64,000 nucleotides of DNA from Hyphomicrobiaceae bacterium UBA7697 (GCA_002482645.1 DLGJ01000002.1:62001-126000), one strand, 5' to 3'; shown: positions 1 through 8,391, counted from the stretch's first letter. Made by a program: numbers and translations. The notes: a model not told the origin generated them from the sequence alone.

Positions 1-57
1 GGCGGCTTGCCGCCCGGCTTTCCAGGACTTCCCGGACAGCGAAAGAAGAAGCGCTGA
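1..57 (+). CDS. ffh: signal recognition particle protein Ffh, 3' end only
   Basis: The frame open from the left edge encodes a Gly/Leu/Pro/Phe-rich stretch ending in a Lys/Arg tail (GQRKKKR) and a TGA at 55-57. This is the usual ending of the methionine-rich M domain of Ffh, the SRP GTPase that binds 4.5S RNA and signal peptides. Only 18 residues are in the window, so the call depends on the tail composition and on the standard alphaproteobacterial order ffh-rpsP-rimM-trmD-rplS that follows. Confidence 0.75.
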   Translation, partial: GGLPPGFPGLPGQRKKKR

Positions 58-100
58 CCAGAAACCCAACATTTCGACAAACCTCTAGGAGTAAGAAACG

Positions 101-571
101 ATGTCACTGAAAATCAGACTGTCGCGGGGCGGCGCCAAGAAGCGCCCGTTCTACCGCATCGTGGTCGCCGACTCGCGGAGCCCCCGCGACGGCCGCTACA
201 TCGAGAAGATCGGCACCTTCAACCCGCTGCTGCCGCGCGATTCCGCCGAGCGCATTCAGCTCGACGTGGAGCGCGCCAAGCATTGGCTGTCGAACGGCGC
301 GCTGCCGACCGACCGCGTGCACCGGTTCCTGGATGCCGAAGGCCTTCTGAAGCGCGAAGCCCGCAACAACCCCGAGAAGGGCAAGCCCGGCAAGAAGCGC
401 ATCGAGCGTGAGGAAGCCAAGCGCGCCGCCGAAGAAGAAAAGGCCGCCGCCGCTGCCGCTGCCGAAGAGGAAGCGAACGACGCGGCCGCTGCCGCCGAGG
501 AGGAAGCCGGCGAGGCTGCCACCGACGAGACGGCCGCCGAGGACGCCGCCGAGGCCGAGAAGGCCGAGTAG
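101..571 (+). CDS. rpsP: 30S ribosomal protein S16
   Basis: S16 of the small ribosomal subunit, needed for 30S assembly. Residues 1-85 are the canonical S16 fold, starting MSLKIRLSRGGAKKRPFYRI with the KIGTFNPL segment near residue 36. At 156 aa it is much longer than the usual 80-90 aa: after a basic stretch, residues from about 100 onward are an Ala/Glu low-complexity tail, a common decoration in Hyphomicrobiales. A good Shine-Dalgarno AGGAG lies at 87-91, nine bases before the ATG. rimM follows after two bases, so the pair is certainly co-transcribed. Confidence 0.97.
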   Translation: MSLKIRLSRGGAKKRPFYRIVVADSRSPRDGRYIEKIGTFNPLLPRDSAERIQLDVERAKHWLSNGALPTDRVHRFLDAEGLLKREARNNPEKGKPGKKRIEREEAKRAAEEEKAAAAAAAEEEANDAAAAAEEEAGEAATDETAAEDAAEAEKAE

Positions 572-573
572 CT

Positions 574-1149
574 TTGGCCGGCAAGACGGACCGTGGCGGG
601 AACCAGGACCTGGTTCTCGTCGGCGAGATCGGCGCGGCGCAAGGGTTGAAGGGCGAGGTGCGCTTGCGCTCCTACACCCAAGACCCAGCCGACATCGCCG
701 CCTACGGTCCGCTGCGGGACGAGGCGGGCACGAAGACGATTCTGATCGAACGTGTCCGCGTCACGCCGAAATCGCTCGTCGCGCGCATCAAGGGCGTCGG
801 CACGCGCGAGGCCGCCGAGGCGCTGAACCGCACCAGGCTCTACGTCACCCGGGACGCGTTGCCCGAGGCACCCGAGGAGGAGTGGTACGTCGCCGACCTG
901 ATCGGCCTCAGTGCCGTTTCGCCGGACGGCGAGGCGTTCGGCACCGTGACGGCGGTGCACAATTTCGGCGCGAGCGACATTATCGAGATCGAGCGCAACG
1001 ACGGCGCGGCGCCGCTGCTCGTGGCGTTCACGGATGCGGCCGTGCCAAAGGTCGATGTGGCCAACGGGCGGCTGGTGCTGATTCCGCCGCAAGAGATCGA
1101 GGCCAAAGAAGACGCTGAAGACTCGGACGGGGGCGATTCCGAGAATTAG
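574..1149 (+). CDS. rimM: ribosome maturation factor RimM
   Basis: RimM binds S19 and helps maturation of the 30S head. The N-terminal RimM domain (about residues 11-90, LVGEIGAAQGLKGEVRLRS) is followed by a PRC-barrel domain (about 95-175, EEEWYVADLIGLSAVSPDG). The start is a TTG two bases after the rpsP stop; no ATG is available before the conserved domain, and close spacing suggests translational coupling. The C-terminus is acidic (EDAEDSDGGDSEN). Length 191 aa is normal for alphaproteobacteria. Normally trmD would follow directly; here a cyclase gene intervenes. Confidence 0.95.
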   Translation: MAGKTDRGGNQDLVLVGEIGAAQGLKGEVRLRSYTQDPADIAAYGPLRDEAGTKTILIERVRVTPKSLVARIKGVGTREAAEALNRTRLYVTRDALPEAPEEEWYVADLIGLSAVSPDGEAFGTVTAVHNFGASDIIEIERNDGAAPLLVAFTDAAVPKVDVANGRLVLIPPQEIEAKEDAEDSDGGDSEN

Positions 1150-1181
1150 CGTCGTCCCACGAAGGCGCCGAAAGCGATAGA

Positions 1182-2501
1182 GTGCTTGCCATGCCGATCC
1201 GCTCCGTCCCGGAAAGCCAGCAAGACGTCCCGCGTAGCAACACGGAATGGCCGTTACTGTCGCGCCTAGGGCCGCTGCGCCGCTTCATCGAATTCGGGAT
1301 CGCCGGTTATCCGCGCGAGGCTCGCGTCCGGCTCGCGATCGTGAATGCGATGGCGCTGCTGATCGCGGCAACGTCGATGACCTATGTGGCGACCTACGCC
1401 GCCTTCGGTGTCATGGATTATTGGCCGCTGATCGCCATGAATATCGGCCTTGCGGTCATCGCCCTGCTCGCGCCGTTCGCCCATCGCTTCAGCGACGTCG
1501 CGGCCATGATCGTGATCTGGATCGCCGAATACGCCGCTCTGTTCCTGTTCGTGCGGGAGCTGGGCCACAACTCCGGCATCCAGCTCAACTACATCATCGG
1601 CGCGGCCGTCGCCTTCGCCATTTGCGGCATGGGGCACATCCGGCTCGTGGTCGCCGCCGTGCTCACCGGCCTCGCGCTTCATCTCGCGGCCTGGTTCCTC
1701 TACCCGCCCGGCAACGCCCGCATCGAAGCCGATCCGGCATTGCTGAATAACCTCTACGTCTCCTCCGCCGTGACCACGTTCGGTATCGTCGCGCTGGTGG
1801 TCGGCTACGCGCTGACCAAAGCGGACCGCGCCCGCGCCGAGGCCGACCGCCTGCTCGAGAACATTCTGCCCGTTCCCGTCATCGACCGCTTGAAGACGGC
1901 GCCCGCCGCGCGCGTCGCCGACACCGTGCCCGATGCATCGGTGATGTTCACCGATCTCGTCGGCTTCACCGCGCTTTCGCAGGAGCTCGGCGCGCCGCGC
2001 ACGGTGGAAATCCTCGACCGCCTCGTCACGGAATTCGACCGGCTCGCGGCGCTCCATGGCGTGGAGAAGATCAAGACCATTGGCGACGGCTATATGGCCG
2101 TGGCCGGCGTGAGCCGCCCGCAGGACGACCATTGCCGCCGCCTCGCCCGGCTGGCGCTGGCGCTGCCCGGCATCGTGTCGGAGCTGTCGGAGATCCACGG
2201 CCTGGACCTGCGGGTCCGCATCGGCCTCGCGCGCGGCCCCGTCATGGCCGGTGTGATCGGCGCCGACAAGTTCTCCTACGACGTCTGGGGCGAGACGGTG
2301 AACTTGGCCGCCCGGCTCGAATCGCACGGTCTTCCCGGCGGCATCCAGGTGTGCCCGGAGGTCTACGTCGCGCTCTGCGACGGCTTCACGCTGAACCCGC
2401 GCGGCCCGATCCCGATCAAAGGCGTCGGCACGCTCGAAACCTGGTTCCTGACAGGCGAGCGGCCAGGCGCTGGGGCGGAAACCATGGGACAACCGGCATG
2501 A
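1182..2501 (+). CDS. membrane-anchored class III adenylate/guanylate cyclase
   Basis: Predicted to make cAMP or cGMP at the inner membrane. Residues about 50-210 hold around six hydrophobic helices; a catalytic CHD domain occupies about 245-430. Both metal aspartates are visible (MFTDLVGFT and IGDGYM), as are the base-recognition Lys in EKIKTIGDG, Asp in FSYDVWG, and the Asn/Arg of GETVNLAARLES, so the enzyme should be active; Lys/Asp favours ATP as substrate. GTG at 1182 and ATG at 1191 are alternative starts. The TGA overlaps the trmD start (ATGA), implying translational coupling. The 439 aa protein sits between rimM and trmD, which are usually neighbours. Confidence 0.88.
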   Translation: MLAMPIRSVPESQQDVPRSNTEWPLLSRLGPLRRFIEFGIAGYPREARVRLAIVNAMALLIAATSMTYVATYAAFGVMDYWPLIAMNIGLAVIALLAPFAHRFSDVAAMIVIWIAEYAALFLFVRELGHNSGIQLNYIIGAAVAFAICGMGHIRLVVAAVLTGLALHLAAWFLYPPGNARIEADPALLNNLYVSSAVTTFGIVALVVGYALTKADRARAEADRLLENILPVPVIDRLKTAPAARVADTVPDASVMFTDLVGFTALSQELGAPRTVEILDRLVTEFDRLAALHGVEKIKTIGDGYMAVAGVSRPQDDHCRRLARLALALPGIVSELSEIHGLDLRVRIGLARGPVMAGVIGADKFSYDVWGETVNLAARLESHGLPGGIQVCPEVYVALCDGFTLNPRGPIPIKGVGTLETWFLTGERPGAGAETMGQPA

Positions 2502-3196
2502 CCTGGCGGGCCGCCGTACTCACCCTCTTTCCGGAGATGTTTCCGGGGCCGCTCGGCCTCAGCCTGGCGGGAAAAGCGCTGGCCGAGGGTCTCTGGAGTC
2601 TCGAGACCGCCGACATCCGGGACTTCGCCAGCGGCAAGCATCGCTCCGTGGACGACACCCCGGCGGGCGGCGGCGCCGGCATGGTCATGCGCGCCGACAT
2701 CGCCGCGGCCGCCGTGGATGCGGCGCGCGCTGCGGCGCCTGCAGGCACGCCCACGCTCTACCTGTCTCCGCGCGGAACGCCGCTCACCCAAGAGCGCGTT
2801 CAGGCGCTGGCGGCAGGCCCCGGCGCGATCCTGCTTTGCGGCCGCTTCGAGGGCATCGACCAGCGCGTGCTGGACGCGCGCGGCATCGAGGAAGTCTCCA
2901 TCGGCGACTATGTCCTGTCCGGCGGGGATCTCGCGGCGCTGGTGCTGATGGATGCCTGTGTGCGGCTTCTCCCCGGCGTCGTCGGCAACGAAGGCACGCA
3001 TTCCGAGGAAAGTTTCGCATCGGGGTTTTTGGAGTATCCGCACTACACCCGCCCCCGGGAGTGGGAAGGTCACCCTATCCCCGGCGTGCTGCTTTCAGGC
3101 GATCATGAGAAAATCGCCAAATGGCGCCGCGAGCAGGCGGAAAGCCTCACGAAGGCTCGGAGACCCGATCTGTGGGCGAAGCGCCGCAAAGATTGA
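2498..3196 (+). CDS. trmD: tRNA (guanine37-N1)-methyltransferase TrmD
   Basis: TrmD methylates G37 of tRNAs reading CNN codons, preventing +1 frameshifting. The 232 aa protein begins MTWRAAVLTLFPEMFPGPLG and carries the SPOUT trefoil-knot motifs SIGDYVLSGGDLAAL and GNEGTHSEESF. The ATG overlaps the stop of the cyclase gene by four bases (ATGA). A longer open frame begins upstream inside the cyclase gene, but the family N-terminus and the overlap fix the start here. Confidence 0.97.
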   Translation: MTWRAAVLTLFPEMFPGPLGLSLAGKALAEGLWSLETADIRDFASGKHRSVDDTPAGGGAGMVMRADIAAAAVDAARAAAPAGTPTLYLSPRGTPLTQERVQALAAGPGAILLCGRFEGIDQRVLDARGIEEVSIGDYVLSGGDLAALVLMDACVRLLPGVVGNEGTHSEESFASGFLEYPHYTRPREWEGHPIPGVLLSGDHEKIAKWRREQAESLTKARRPDLWAKRRKD

Positions 3197-3341
3197 GCCG
3201 GGTCAGAGCCGGCCTCGACAAAGCCGCTTTGATTGGCATCACTGATCCGGCGGGCCGGCACGCGAACGAACGGCTCCGAACCACAAGACCGATGCCGCGG
3301 AAGAGGCGGCGAAAACGACTGGGCCGAAAAGGAGACATCCC

Positions 3342-3701
3342 GTGAGACTTGCCAGGCGACGTATCTCGAGACCTGCCATGCTGGGACGGATAGGCTTCGC
3401 CACTGTGGCGATGCTGGGGCTTGCGGTGCCCGCAAGCGCCCAGGACGCGGACATTGCCGCCGGAAAGGCCTATGCCGAACAGGTCTGCGCTCAGTGCCAT
3501 GCCGTGCAGGCGGGCGAAGATCTTTCCCCGGCCGAAGGCGCGACGCCCTTCCAGGAGGTCGCCAACACGCCCGGCATGACGGAATACGCCCTGTCCGTCT
3601 GGCTTCAGAGCTCCCATCCCACCATGCCGAACATCGTTCTGGAGCAGGACGAGATGCGCAACGTCATCGCCTATATCCGCAGCCTCGATAGCAGGCTGTA
3701 G
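3342..3701 (+). CDS. small periplasmic class I cytochrome c
   Basis: A 119 aa exported monohaem cytochrome c. A basic N-terminus plus hydrophobic stretch ending in PASAQ (about residues 1-34) is a Sec signal peptide. Haem is attached at CAQCH, and the distal ligand is probably the Met of PTMPN. The C-terminal helix (MRNVIAYIRSL) is typical of class I. Its electron partner cannot be told from context; it stands alone between trmD and rplS, which are usually adjacent. Confidence 0.88.
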   Translation: MRLARRRISRPAMLGRIGFATVAMLGLAVPASAQDADIAAGKAYAEQVCAQCHAVQAGEDLSPAEGATPFQEVANTPGMTEYALSVWLQSSHPTMPNIVLEQDEMRNVIAYIRSLDSRL

Positions 3702-3889
3702 CCGGACGGTTTCCGGCGCGAAAACCATCGACAAGCGCGGATTCCTCGGGTAGGAAATCCCCGCGAGGCTGCCGGAAAACCATTCGGCGGCCCGTAACGT
3801 CTGGATTTATCGACAAGATCAATCAAAAAGAATGGCGTTCGCGGCGGGGCCGGAGGCTCTCAAAGCAGGCGCCCGTGAAAGGTAGTACG

Positions 3890-4573
3890 ATGAACATCAT
3901 TGCCGAGCTCGAGAAAGAGCAGGTCGCCGAACGTCTCAACACCCGCAGCGTGCCCCAATTCGGGCCCGGCGACACCGTCCGCGTCAACGTGAAAGTGGTG
4001 GAAGGCGAGCGCTCGCGTATTCAGGCCTATGAAGGCGTGTGCATCGGCCGCGCCGGTGGCGGCATCCACGAGAACTTCACCGTCCGCAAGATTTCCTACG
4101 GCGAGGGCGTGGAACGCGTGTTCCCGATCCACTCGCCGCTGATCGACTCCATCGAAGTCGTCCGCCACGGCCGCGTGCGCCGGGCCAAGCTCTACTATTT
4201 GCGTGGCCGCCGCGGAAAGTCCGCCCGTATTCCGGAGCGCCGCGACACCCGCACCGACGGCAAGGGCAAGAAGGCGCACGGTTTCAAGGGCTTCACCAAG
4301 CCCAAGGGCGAGCCGGACGATCTTAAGCTCATCGCTGGCATCACCGCGGACATCGAGACGAAGCTGCACAAGCTCGGCGTCACCAAGTTCGATCAGATCG
4401 CCAATCTGAGCGACGACGGCATGGCCTACATCGCCGACAAGCTCTCGCTCGGCAGCCAGATCGAAGACAACGACTGGAGTGCCAAGGCCCTCGCGCTGAT
4501 GGCCGAGACCACGGCCGACGAAGTTCCCGCCGGGGACGGCGAAGCCGAAACGGCCGAGACCAAAGACGCATAG
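3890..4573 (+). CDS. rplS: 50S ribosomal protein L19 with helix-hairpin-helix-like C-terminal extension
   Basis: Residues 1-115 are canonical L19 at the 30S-50S interface (FGPGDTVRVNVKVVEG, RIQAYEGVCIGR, LYYLRGRRGK). At 227 aa it is about twice the usual length. A basic linker (115-142) leads to a second module at about 143-197 (DDLKLIAGITADIETKLHKL, then GVTKFDQIA), which resembles helix-hairpin-helix-like domains appended to some Hyphomicrobiales proteins; an acidic tail follows. The start is ATG 3890, preceded by AAAGG at 3878-3882; a GTG at 3875 in frame is less likely. Confidence 0.95.
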   Translation: MNIIAELEKEQVAERLNTRSVPQFGPGDTVRVNVKVVEGERSRIQAYEGVCIGRAGGGIHENFTVRKISYGEGVERVFPIHSPLIDSIEVVRHGRVRRAKLYYLRGRRGKSARIPERRDTRTDGKGKKAHGFKGFTKPKGEPDDLKLIAGITADIETKLHKLGVTKFDQIANLSDDGMAYIADKLSLGSQIEDNDWSAKALALMAETTADEVPAGDGEAETAETKDA

Positions 4574-4745
4574 CCGTCCGTGGCGATGGCCGGTCTCGGG
4601 CCGGCCTATCCCGCGTAAATCCGGTCCGTTCGATTGTGTGGCGATGCGCACCCGCCCTGTCGGGCCGGCGGTCGTCATGGAGTTGGAAATGCCGGATTCA
4701 ATCGCTATCTGAGGCGTGACGATCCGAAAGGCTGAGTACCCGCAA

Positions 4746-6152
4746 ATGGCCAAACCCCGCACGCTTTACGACAAGATCTGGGACGAACATCTGGTCCACG
4801 AGGCTCCCGACGGAACCAGCCTCATCTATATCGACCGCCATCTCGTCCACGAGGTCACGAGCCCGCAGGCCTTCGAGGGTCTGCGCATGGCCGGCCGCAA
4901 AGTGCGCGCGCCCGAGAAGACGCTCGCCGTCGTCGACCACAACGTGCCGACCACGGACCGTTCCAAGGGCATCGACGATCCGGATTCCGCGACGCAGGTC
5001 GCCGCGCTCGCCAAGAACGCCGAGGATTTCGGCATCGACTATTATCACGAGCTCGACAAGCGCCAGGGCATCGTCCACGTGGTCGGCCCGGAGCAAGGCT
5101 TCACCCTGCCCGGCACCACCATCGTGTGCGGCGACAGCCACACCTCGACCCATGGCGCGTTCGGCGCGCTGGCCCACGGCATCGGCACCTCCGAGGTGGA
5201 GCACGTGCTGGCGACCCAGACGCTGATCCAGCAAAAGGCCAAGAACATGCTGGTGCGCGTGGACGGCAAGCTGCCCAGTTACGTCACCGCGAAAGACATC
5301 ATCCTCGCCATCATCGGCGAGATCGGCACGGCCGGCGGCACCGGCCACGTGATCGAATATGCGGGCGAGGCCATCCGGGACCTGTCCATGGAAGGCCGCA
5401 TGACCGTCTGCAACATGTCCATCGAGGGCGGCGCCCGCGCCGGCCTGATCGCCCCGGACCGGAAGACCTTCGACTACATCATGGGCCGTCCGCGCGCGCC
5501 GAAGGGCGCCGCGTTCGAAATGGCGAAGGCCTATTGGGAGACGCTGTACTCGGACGAAGGCGCCCATTTCGACTCCGAGATCGTCCTGGACGCGGCCAAC
5601 CTGCCGCCGATCGTGTCCTGGGGCACGAGCCCCGAGCAGGTCGTGTCCGTCGCGGGCCGTGTGCCCAAACCGGAAGACATCGCCGACGAGACCAAGCGCA
5701 AGGCGGCGGTCCGCGCCCTCGACTATATGGGCCTCAAGGGCGGCGAGAAGATCACCGACATCACGCTCGACCGCATCTTCATCGGCTCCTGCACCAATGG
5801 GCGGATCGAGGATTTGCGCGCCGTCGCCGAAGTGGTCGCGGGCAAGCACGTCAACGAGAACCTGAACGCCATGATCGTCCCGGGCTCCGGCCTCGTGAAG
5901 CTGCAGGCCGAGGAAGAAGGTCTCGACAAGATCTTCACGGCGGCAGGCTTCGAGTGGCGCGAGCCGGGCTGCTCCATGTGCCTGGCCATGAACCCGGACA
6001 AGCTGGCGCCGGGCGAGCGTTGCGCCTCGACCTCGAACCGCAATTTCGAGGGCCGTCAGGGCCGCTTGGGACGCACCCACCTGGTCTCGCCGCAAATGGC
6101 GGCGGCGGCGGCCATCGCGGGCCATTTCGTCGACATCCGCGAGACGCGGTAG
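4746..6152 (+). CDS. leuC: 3-isopropylmalate dehydratase large subunit
   Basis: LeuC of isopropylmalate isomerase, second step of leucine biosynthesis, working with LeuD (8392-8997). Aconitase-type motifs are present: GDSHTSTHGAFGALAHGIGT, the first cluster cysteine in GSCTNGRIEDLR, and the other two in GCSMCLAMNPD, so a [4Fe-4S] cluster is expected. The chosen start, MAKPRTLYDKIWDEH, matches the family; an in-frame ATG-less extension back to 4716 adds ten atypical residues. 468 aa is the normal length. Confidence 0.97.
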   Translation: MAKPRTLYDKIWDEHLVHEAPDGTSLIYIDRHLVHEVTSPQAFEGLRMAGRKVRAPEKTLAVVDHNVPTTDRSKGIDDPDSATQVAALAKNAEDFGIDYYHELDKRQGIVHVVGPEQGFTLPGTTIVCGDSHTSTHGAFGALAHGIGTSEVEHVLATQTLIQQKAKNMLVRVDGKLPSYVTAKDIILAIIGEIGTAGGTGHVIEYAGEAIRDLSMEGRMTVCNMSIEGGARAGLIAPDRKTFDYIMGRPRAPKGAAFEMAKAYWETLYSDEGAHFDSEIVLDAANLPPIVSWGTSPEQVVSVAGRVPKPEDIADETKRKAAVRALDYMGLKGGEKITDITLDRIFIGSCTNGRIEDLRAVAEVVAGKHVNENLNAMIVPGSGLVKLQAEEEGLDKIFTAAGFEWREPGCSMCLAMNPDKLAPGERCASTSNRNFEGRQGRLGRTHLVSPQMAAAAAIAGHFVDIRETR

Positions 6153-6159
6153 AGTGCTT

Positions 6160-6256
6160 GTCGTTTCCGCGAAAGCGGGAACCCAGTAAGCGCTGCCGCT
6201 TGCGATCACGGATGCCGTGCCAATTACTGGATTGCCCGGTCAAGCCGGGCAATGAC
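6160..6256. repeat. composite palindromic intergenic repeat
   Basis: Between leuC and the next gene lie nested inverted repeats: a hairpin at about 6164-6182, an outer arm CCAGTAA (6183-6189) matched by TTACTGG (6224-6230), and a perfect 9-bp stem ATTGCCCGG (6231-6239) / CCGGGCAAT (6245-6253). This architecture is typical of dispersed palindromic elements common between genes of Hyphomicrobiales. A related element lies at 9008-9102. It may also act as a terminator or mRNA stabiliser for leuC. Confidence 0.7.
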
Positions 6257-6287
6257 ACCATGCGGTGTTGATGGCAGAAACAGCATC

Positions 6288-7073
6288 ATGACATCTCTGG
6301 CCCAGAAAAAGTTCGGTGAGGCGGCGGCCGACTACGCGGCCTGCGCGGTGCACGCCGAGGGTCCCTCGCTCGCGCGGCTGACCGAGCTGATCGCGCCGAT
6401 GCCGACCTGGCGGCAGCTCGACATCGCCACGGGCGCGGGCCACACCGCGCTCGCCTTCGCGCCGAGAATCGCAAAATCGACGGCGAGCGACATCACCCCG
6501 CAAATGCTGGCCGAGGTGCGGCGTCTCGCCAAGGAGCGCGGCCTCGGCAACGTCGTCACGCGCCAGGCCAACGCCCAAGACCTGCCCTTCCCGGACACCA
6601 GCTTTCACCTCGTGACCTGCCGGCTCGCGGCGCACCACTTCCCGAAGCCGAAGGACTTCGTGCGCGAATCCGCGCGCGTGATGATCCCCGGCGGCACCTT
6701 CGCGCTCGTCGACAACGTCTCGCCCGACGATGCGGACCTGGCGGCGGCCTACAACGCCTTCGAAAAGCTGCGCGACCCGAGCCACGGCCGGGCGCTGTCG
6801 CTGCCCGAATGGTGTGACCTGATCGACGAGGCCGGTCTCGAGCCGGTCTCGGCGGAGGTGATGGACCAGGATATCGGCTTCGACGCCTGGGTCGCGCGCA
6901 TGCGCTGCGCGGACGACACGATAGCCCGGCTCAAGGAGATGCTGGGGGCCGAGCCCTTGCGCGGCCTCTTGCACCCCCGCGAAGACGAGGATGGGCTGAC
7001 TTTCACCCTGCGCGAGGCCATCGTTCTTGCCCGCAAGCCCGGCTCTCTCGGCCGGACCGCACCGAAGACGTAA
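6288..7073 (+). CDS. class I SAM-dependent methyltransferase, UbiE-like
   Basis: 261 aa Methyltransf_11-type protein. Motif I is LDIATGAGHTAL, motif II falls around SDITPQMLAEV, and the post-motif acidic segment lies near NAQDLPFPDTSFHLVTC. Substrate is unknown; the closest-looking relatives methylate quinones or small lipophilic compounds, but this is not the biosynthetic ubiE itself as far as I can judge. ATG 6288 was chosen because the twelve upstream residues of the longer frame derive from the palindromic repeat. Confidence 0.82.
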   Translation: MTSLAQKKFGEAAADYAACAVHAEGPSLARLTELIAPMPTWRQLDIATGAGHTALAFAPRIAKSTASDITPQMLAEVRRLAKERGLGNVVTRQANAQDLPFPDTSFHLVTCRLAAHHFPKPKDFVRESARVMIPGGTFALVDNVSPDDADLAAAYNAFEKLRDPSHGRALSLPEWCDLIDEAGLEPVSAEVMDQDIGFDAWVARMRCADDTIARLKEMLGAEPLRGLLHPREDEDGLTFTLREAIVLARKPGSLGRTAPKT

Positions 7074-7080
7074 GCGGACC

Positions 7081-7479
7081 ATGAGCATGGACCGGTACCC
7101 GGACCAAGCCCAATTCGAGGCCATCGCCAGCGACGCCTTCGCGCGTCTCCCGGCCGAATTCCGGGACATGACCAAGGACGTCGTCATCCGGGTCGAGGAT
7201 TTTCCAACCAACGAGGTGCTCAGGGCGCTCGACATCGCGTCCCGCTACGACCTGCTCGGCCTTTATCACGGCGTCGACCTGACCCGGCAGAGCGTGCTGG
7301 ACGTCTCCCCGCTTCCGGAAATGATCTTCCTCTACCGCCGCCCGATCCTCGACTATTGGGAAACCCACGACGACGATCTCGACGCCATCATCGCCCACGT
7401 CCTGATCCACGAAATCGGGCATCATTTCGGTCTGTCCGACGCGGACATGGAACGCATCGAGTCCGAAGCGGCCGGTTGA
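7081..7479 (+). CDS. zincin-like metallopeptidase family protein (PF06262 type)
   Basis: 132 aa protein starting MSMDRYPDQAQFEAIASDAF. The C-terminal helix carries HEIGHHFGLSD, an HExxHxxGxxD metal-binding motif of the Zincin_1 family. There is no signal peptide, so it should be cytoplasmic. The function of the family is poorly defined. It follows the methyltransferase by seven bases and probably shares its transcript. The longer open frame to 7027 overlaps the methyltransferase and is disregarded. Confidence 0.85.
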   Translation: MSMDRYPDQAQFEAIASDAFARLPAEFRDMTKDVVIRVEDFPTNEVLRALDIASRYDLLGLYHGVDLTRQSVLDVSPLPEMIFLYRRPILDYWETHDDDLDAIIAHVLIHEIGHHFGLSDADMERIESEAAG

Positions 7480-7594
7480 GCCGGGCCCGGCCGCTTCCGG
7501 TGCGGCGATCCGTGGTCATTGTCTAGACACCTTTCCCGCTTTACATTGGTGGGGAATGTTGAGGGACGATTCAATTTTCGGGGCACGTTCCGTC

Positions 7595-8185
7595 ATGGGG
7601 ATGCGGATTGCGGCGATCGCCGCCGCGCTATTGGGTCTTGCGGGCCTGAGCGGTACGGCGAACGCGCAGGAATTTGTCTATCGCGGCAGCGGCGCCAACG
7701 GCCCGTCCGTCCAGCAATATATGAAGCAGGCCGGCCCCCAGACCAAGGAGGTCCCGCACGGCGCGCTCAAGATCGACGGCAACGCGGTCAATTGCGGTAC
7801 GCGGCCGACGGTGCTGAACCCGGAATTCGACAGCTGGGGCGGCGCGTTTCCCGGCTTTCTCATCCTGAACACGGCCAAGATCCGGGGCCTCTCCACCCCG
7901 GTGAAGCTCTATATCTACTCCCATGAATGCGGGCACCAGTTCATCGGCGCCAGCGAGACCAAGGCCGATCTCTTCGCCATCCGCCGCGGCGTGCGCTGGG
8001 GCTGGCTCGACGCCCAAGGCATGGAGGAGATCTGCACGTTCATTTCCCAGCTGAAGGGCGACGCCGTGCATCCGCCCGGACCCAAGCGCTGCACCACCAT
8101 GCGGGCCTATTACCGCCAGCTCGTCAACGGGTCGCAGCAGGCCAGCACCGGCGCGAAACCGCTGACGCTCGGACCGTCCAACTAA
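7595..8185 (+). CDS. secreted protein with HECGH motif, possible metalloprotease
   Basis: 196 aa. The N-terminus (MGMRIAAIAAALLG... SGTANA) is a clear signal peptide with cleavage near residue 24. The body has HECGHQFIGASETKADLFAIRR: an HExxH-type pair of histidines, followed by Glu/Asp residues that could complete a zinc site. Cysteines in VNCGT, EICTF and KRCTT may form disulfides. An ATG at 7556 would extend the protein upstream of the signal peptide and is disfavoured. I do not recognise a characterised family; it resembles conserved hypothetical exported proteins of Hyphomicrobiales. Confidence 0.7.
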   Translation: MGMRIAAIAAALLGLAGLSGTANAQEFVYRGSGANGPSVQQYMKQAGPQTKEVPHGALKIDGNAVNCGTRPTVLNPEFDSWGGAFPGFLILNTAKIRGLSTPVKLYIYSHECGHQFIGASETKADLFAIRRGVRWGWLDAQGMEEICTFISQLKGDAVHPPGPKRCTTMRAYYRQLVNGSQQASTGAKPLTLGPSN

Positions 8186-8220
8186 GGACGCCGCAAAGGC
8201 ACCGGCTCCGAGGCCCCGCC

Positions 8221-8295
8221 GGCGTGACCCTCGGCGGCGTGACCCTCGGCAGCGTGACCCTTGGCAACGTGACCCTTGGCAGCGTGACCCTTGGC
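8221..8295. repeat. five tandem 15-bp repeats
   Basis: Five head-to-tail 15-mers of consensus RRCGTGACCCTYGGC (8221-8235, 8236-8250, 8251-8265, 8266-8280, 8281-8295) lie upstream of leuD. The first two are identical, and the other three differ at one to three positions. Read in the leuD frame they would encode repeats of GVTLG/SVTLG, but no good start site precedes them and the leuD start is fixed downstream, so they are treated as noncoding microsatellite-like sequence. Confidence 0.9.
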
Positions 8296-8391
8296 GGCAA
8301 CGCCACACCAAAGCCTGGAAGCAGCGCGGAGCCGCGACAGTGGAAAGTCGCTCCGGAAAGCTCTATATGGCTGGCGGAACAGAGGTTCATC

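Noticed and set aside
4698..6209. 503-codon open frame antisense to leuC
   Set aside because: Covers leuC exactly and has shadow-type composition.
8221..8295. possible CRISPR array
   Set aside because: Units are directly adjacent with no spacers, and no cas gene is nearby.
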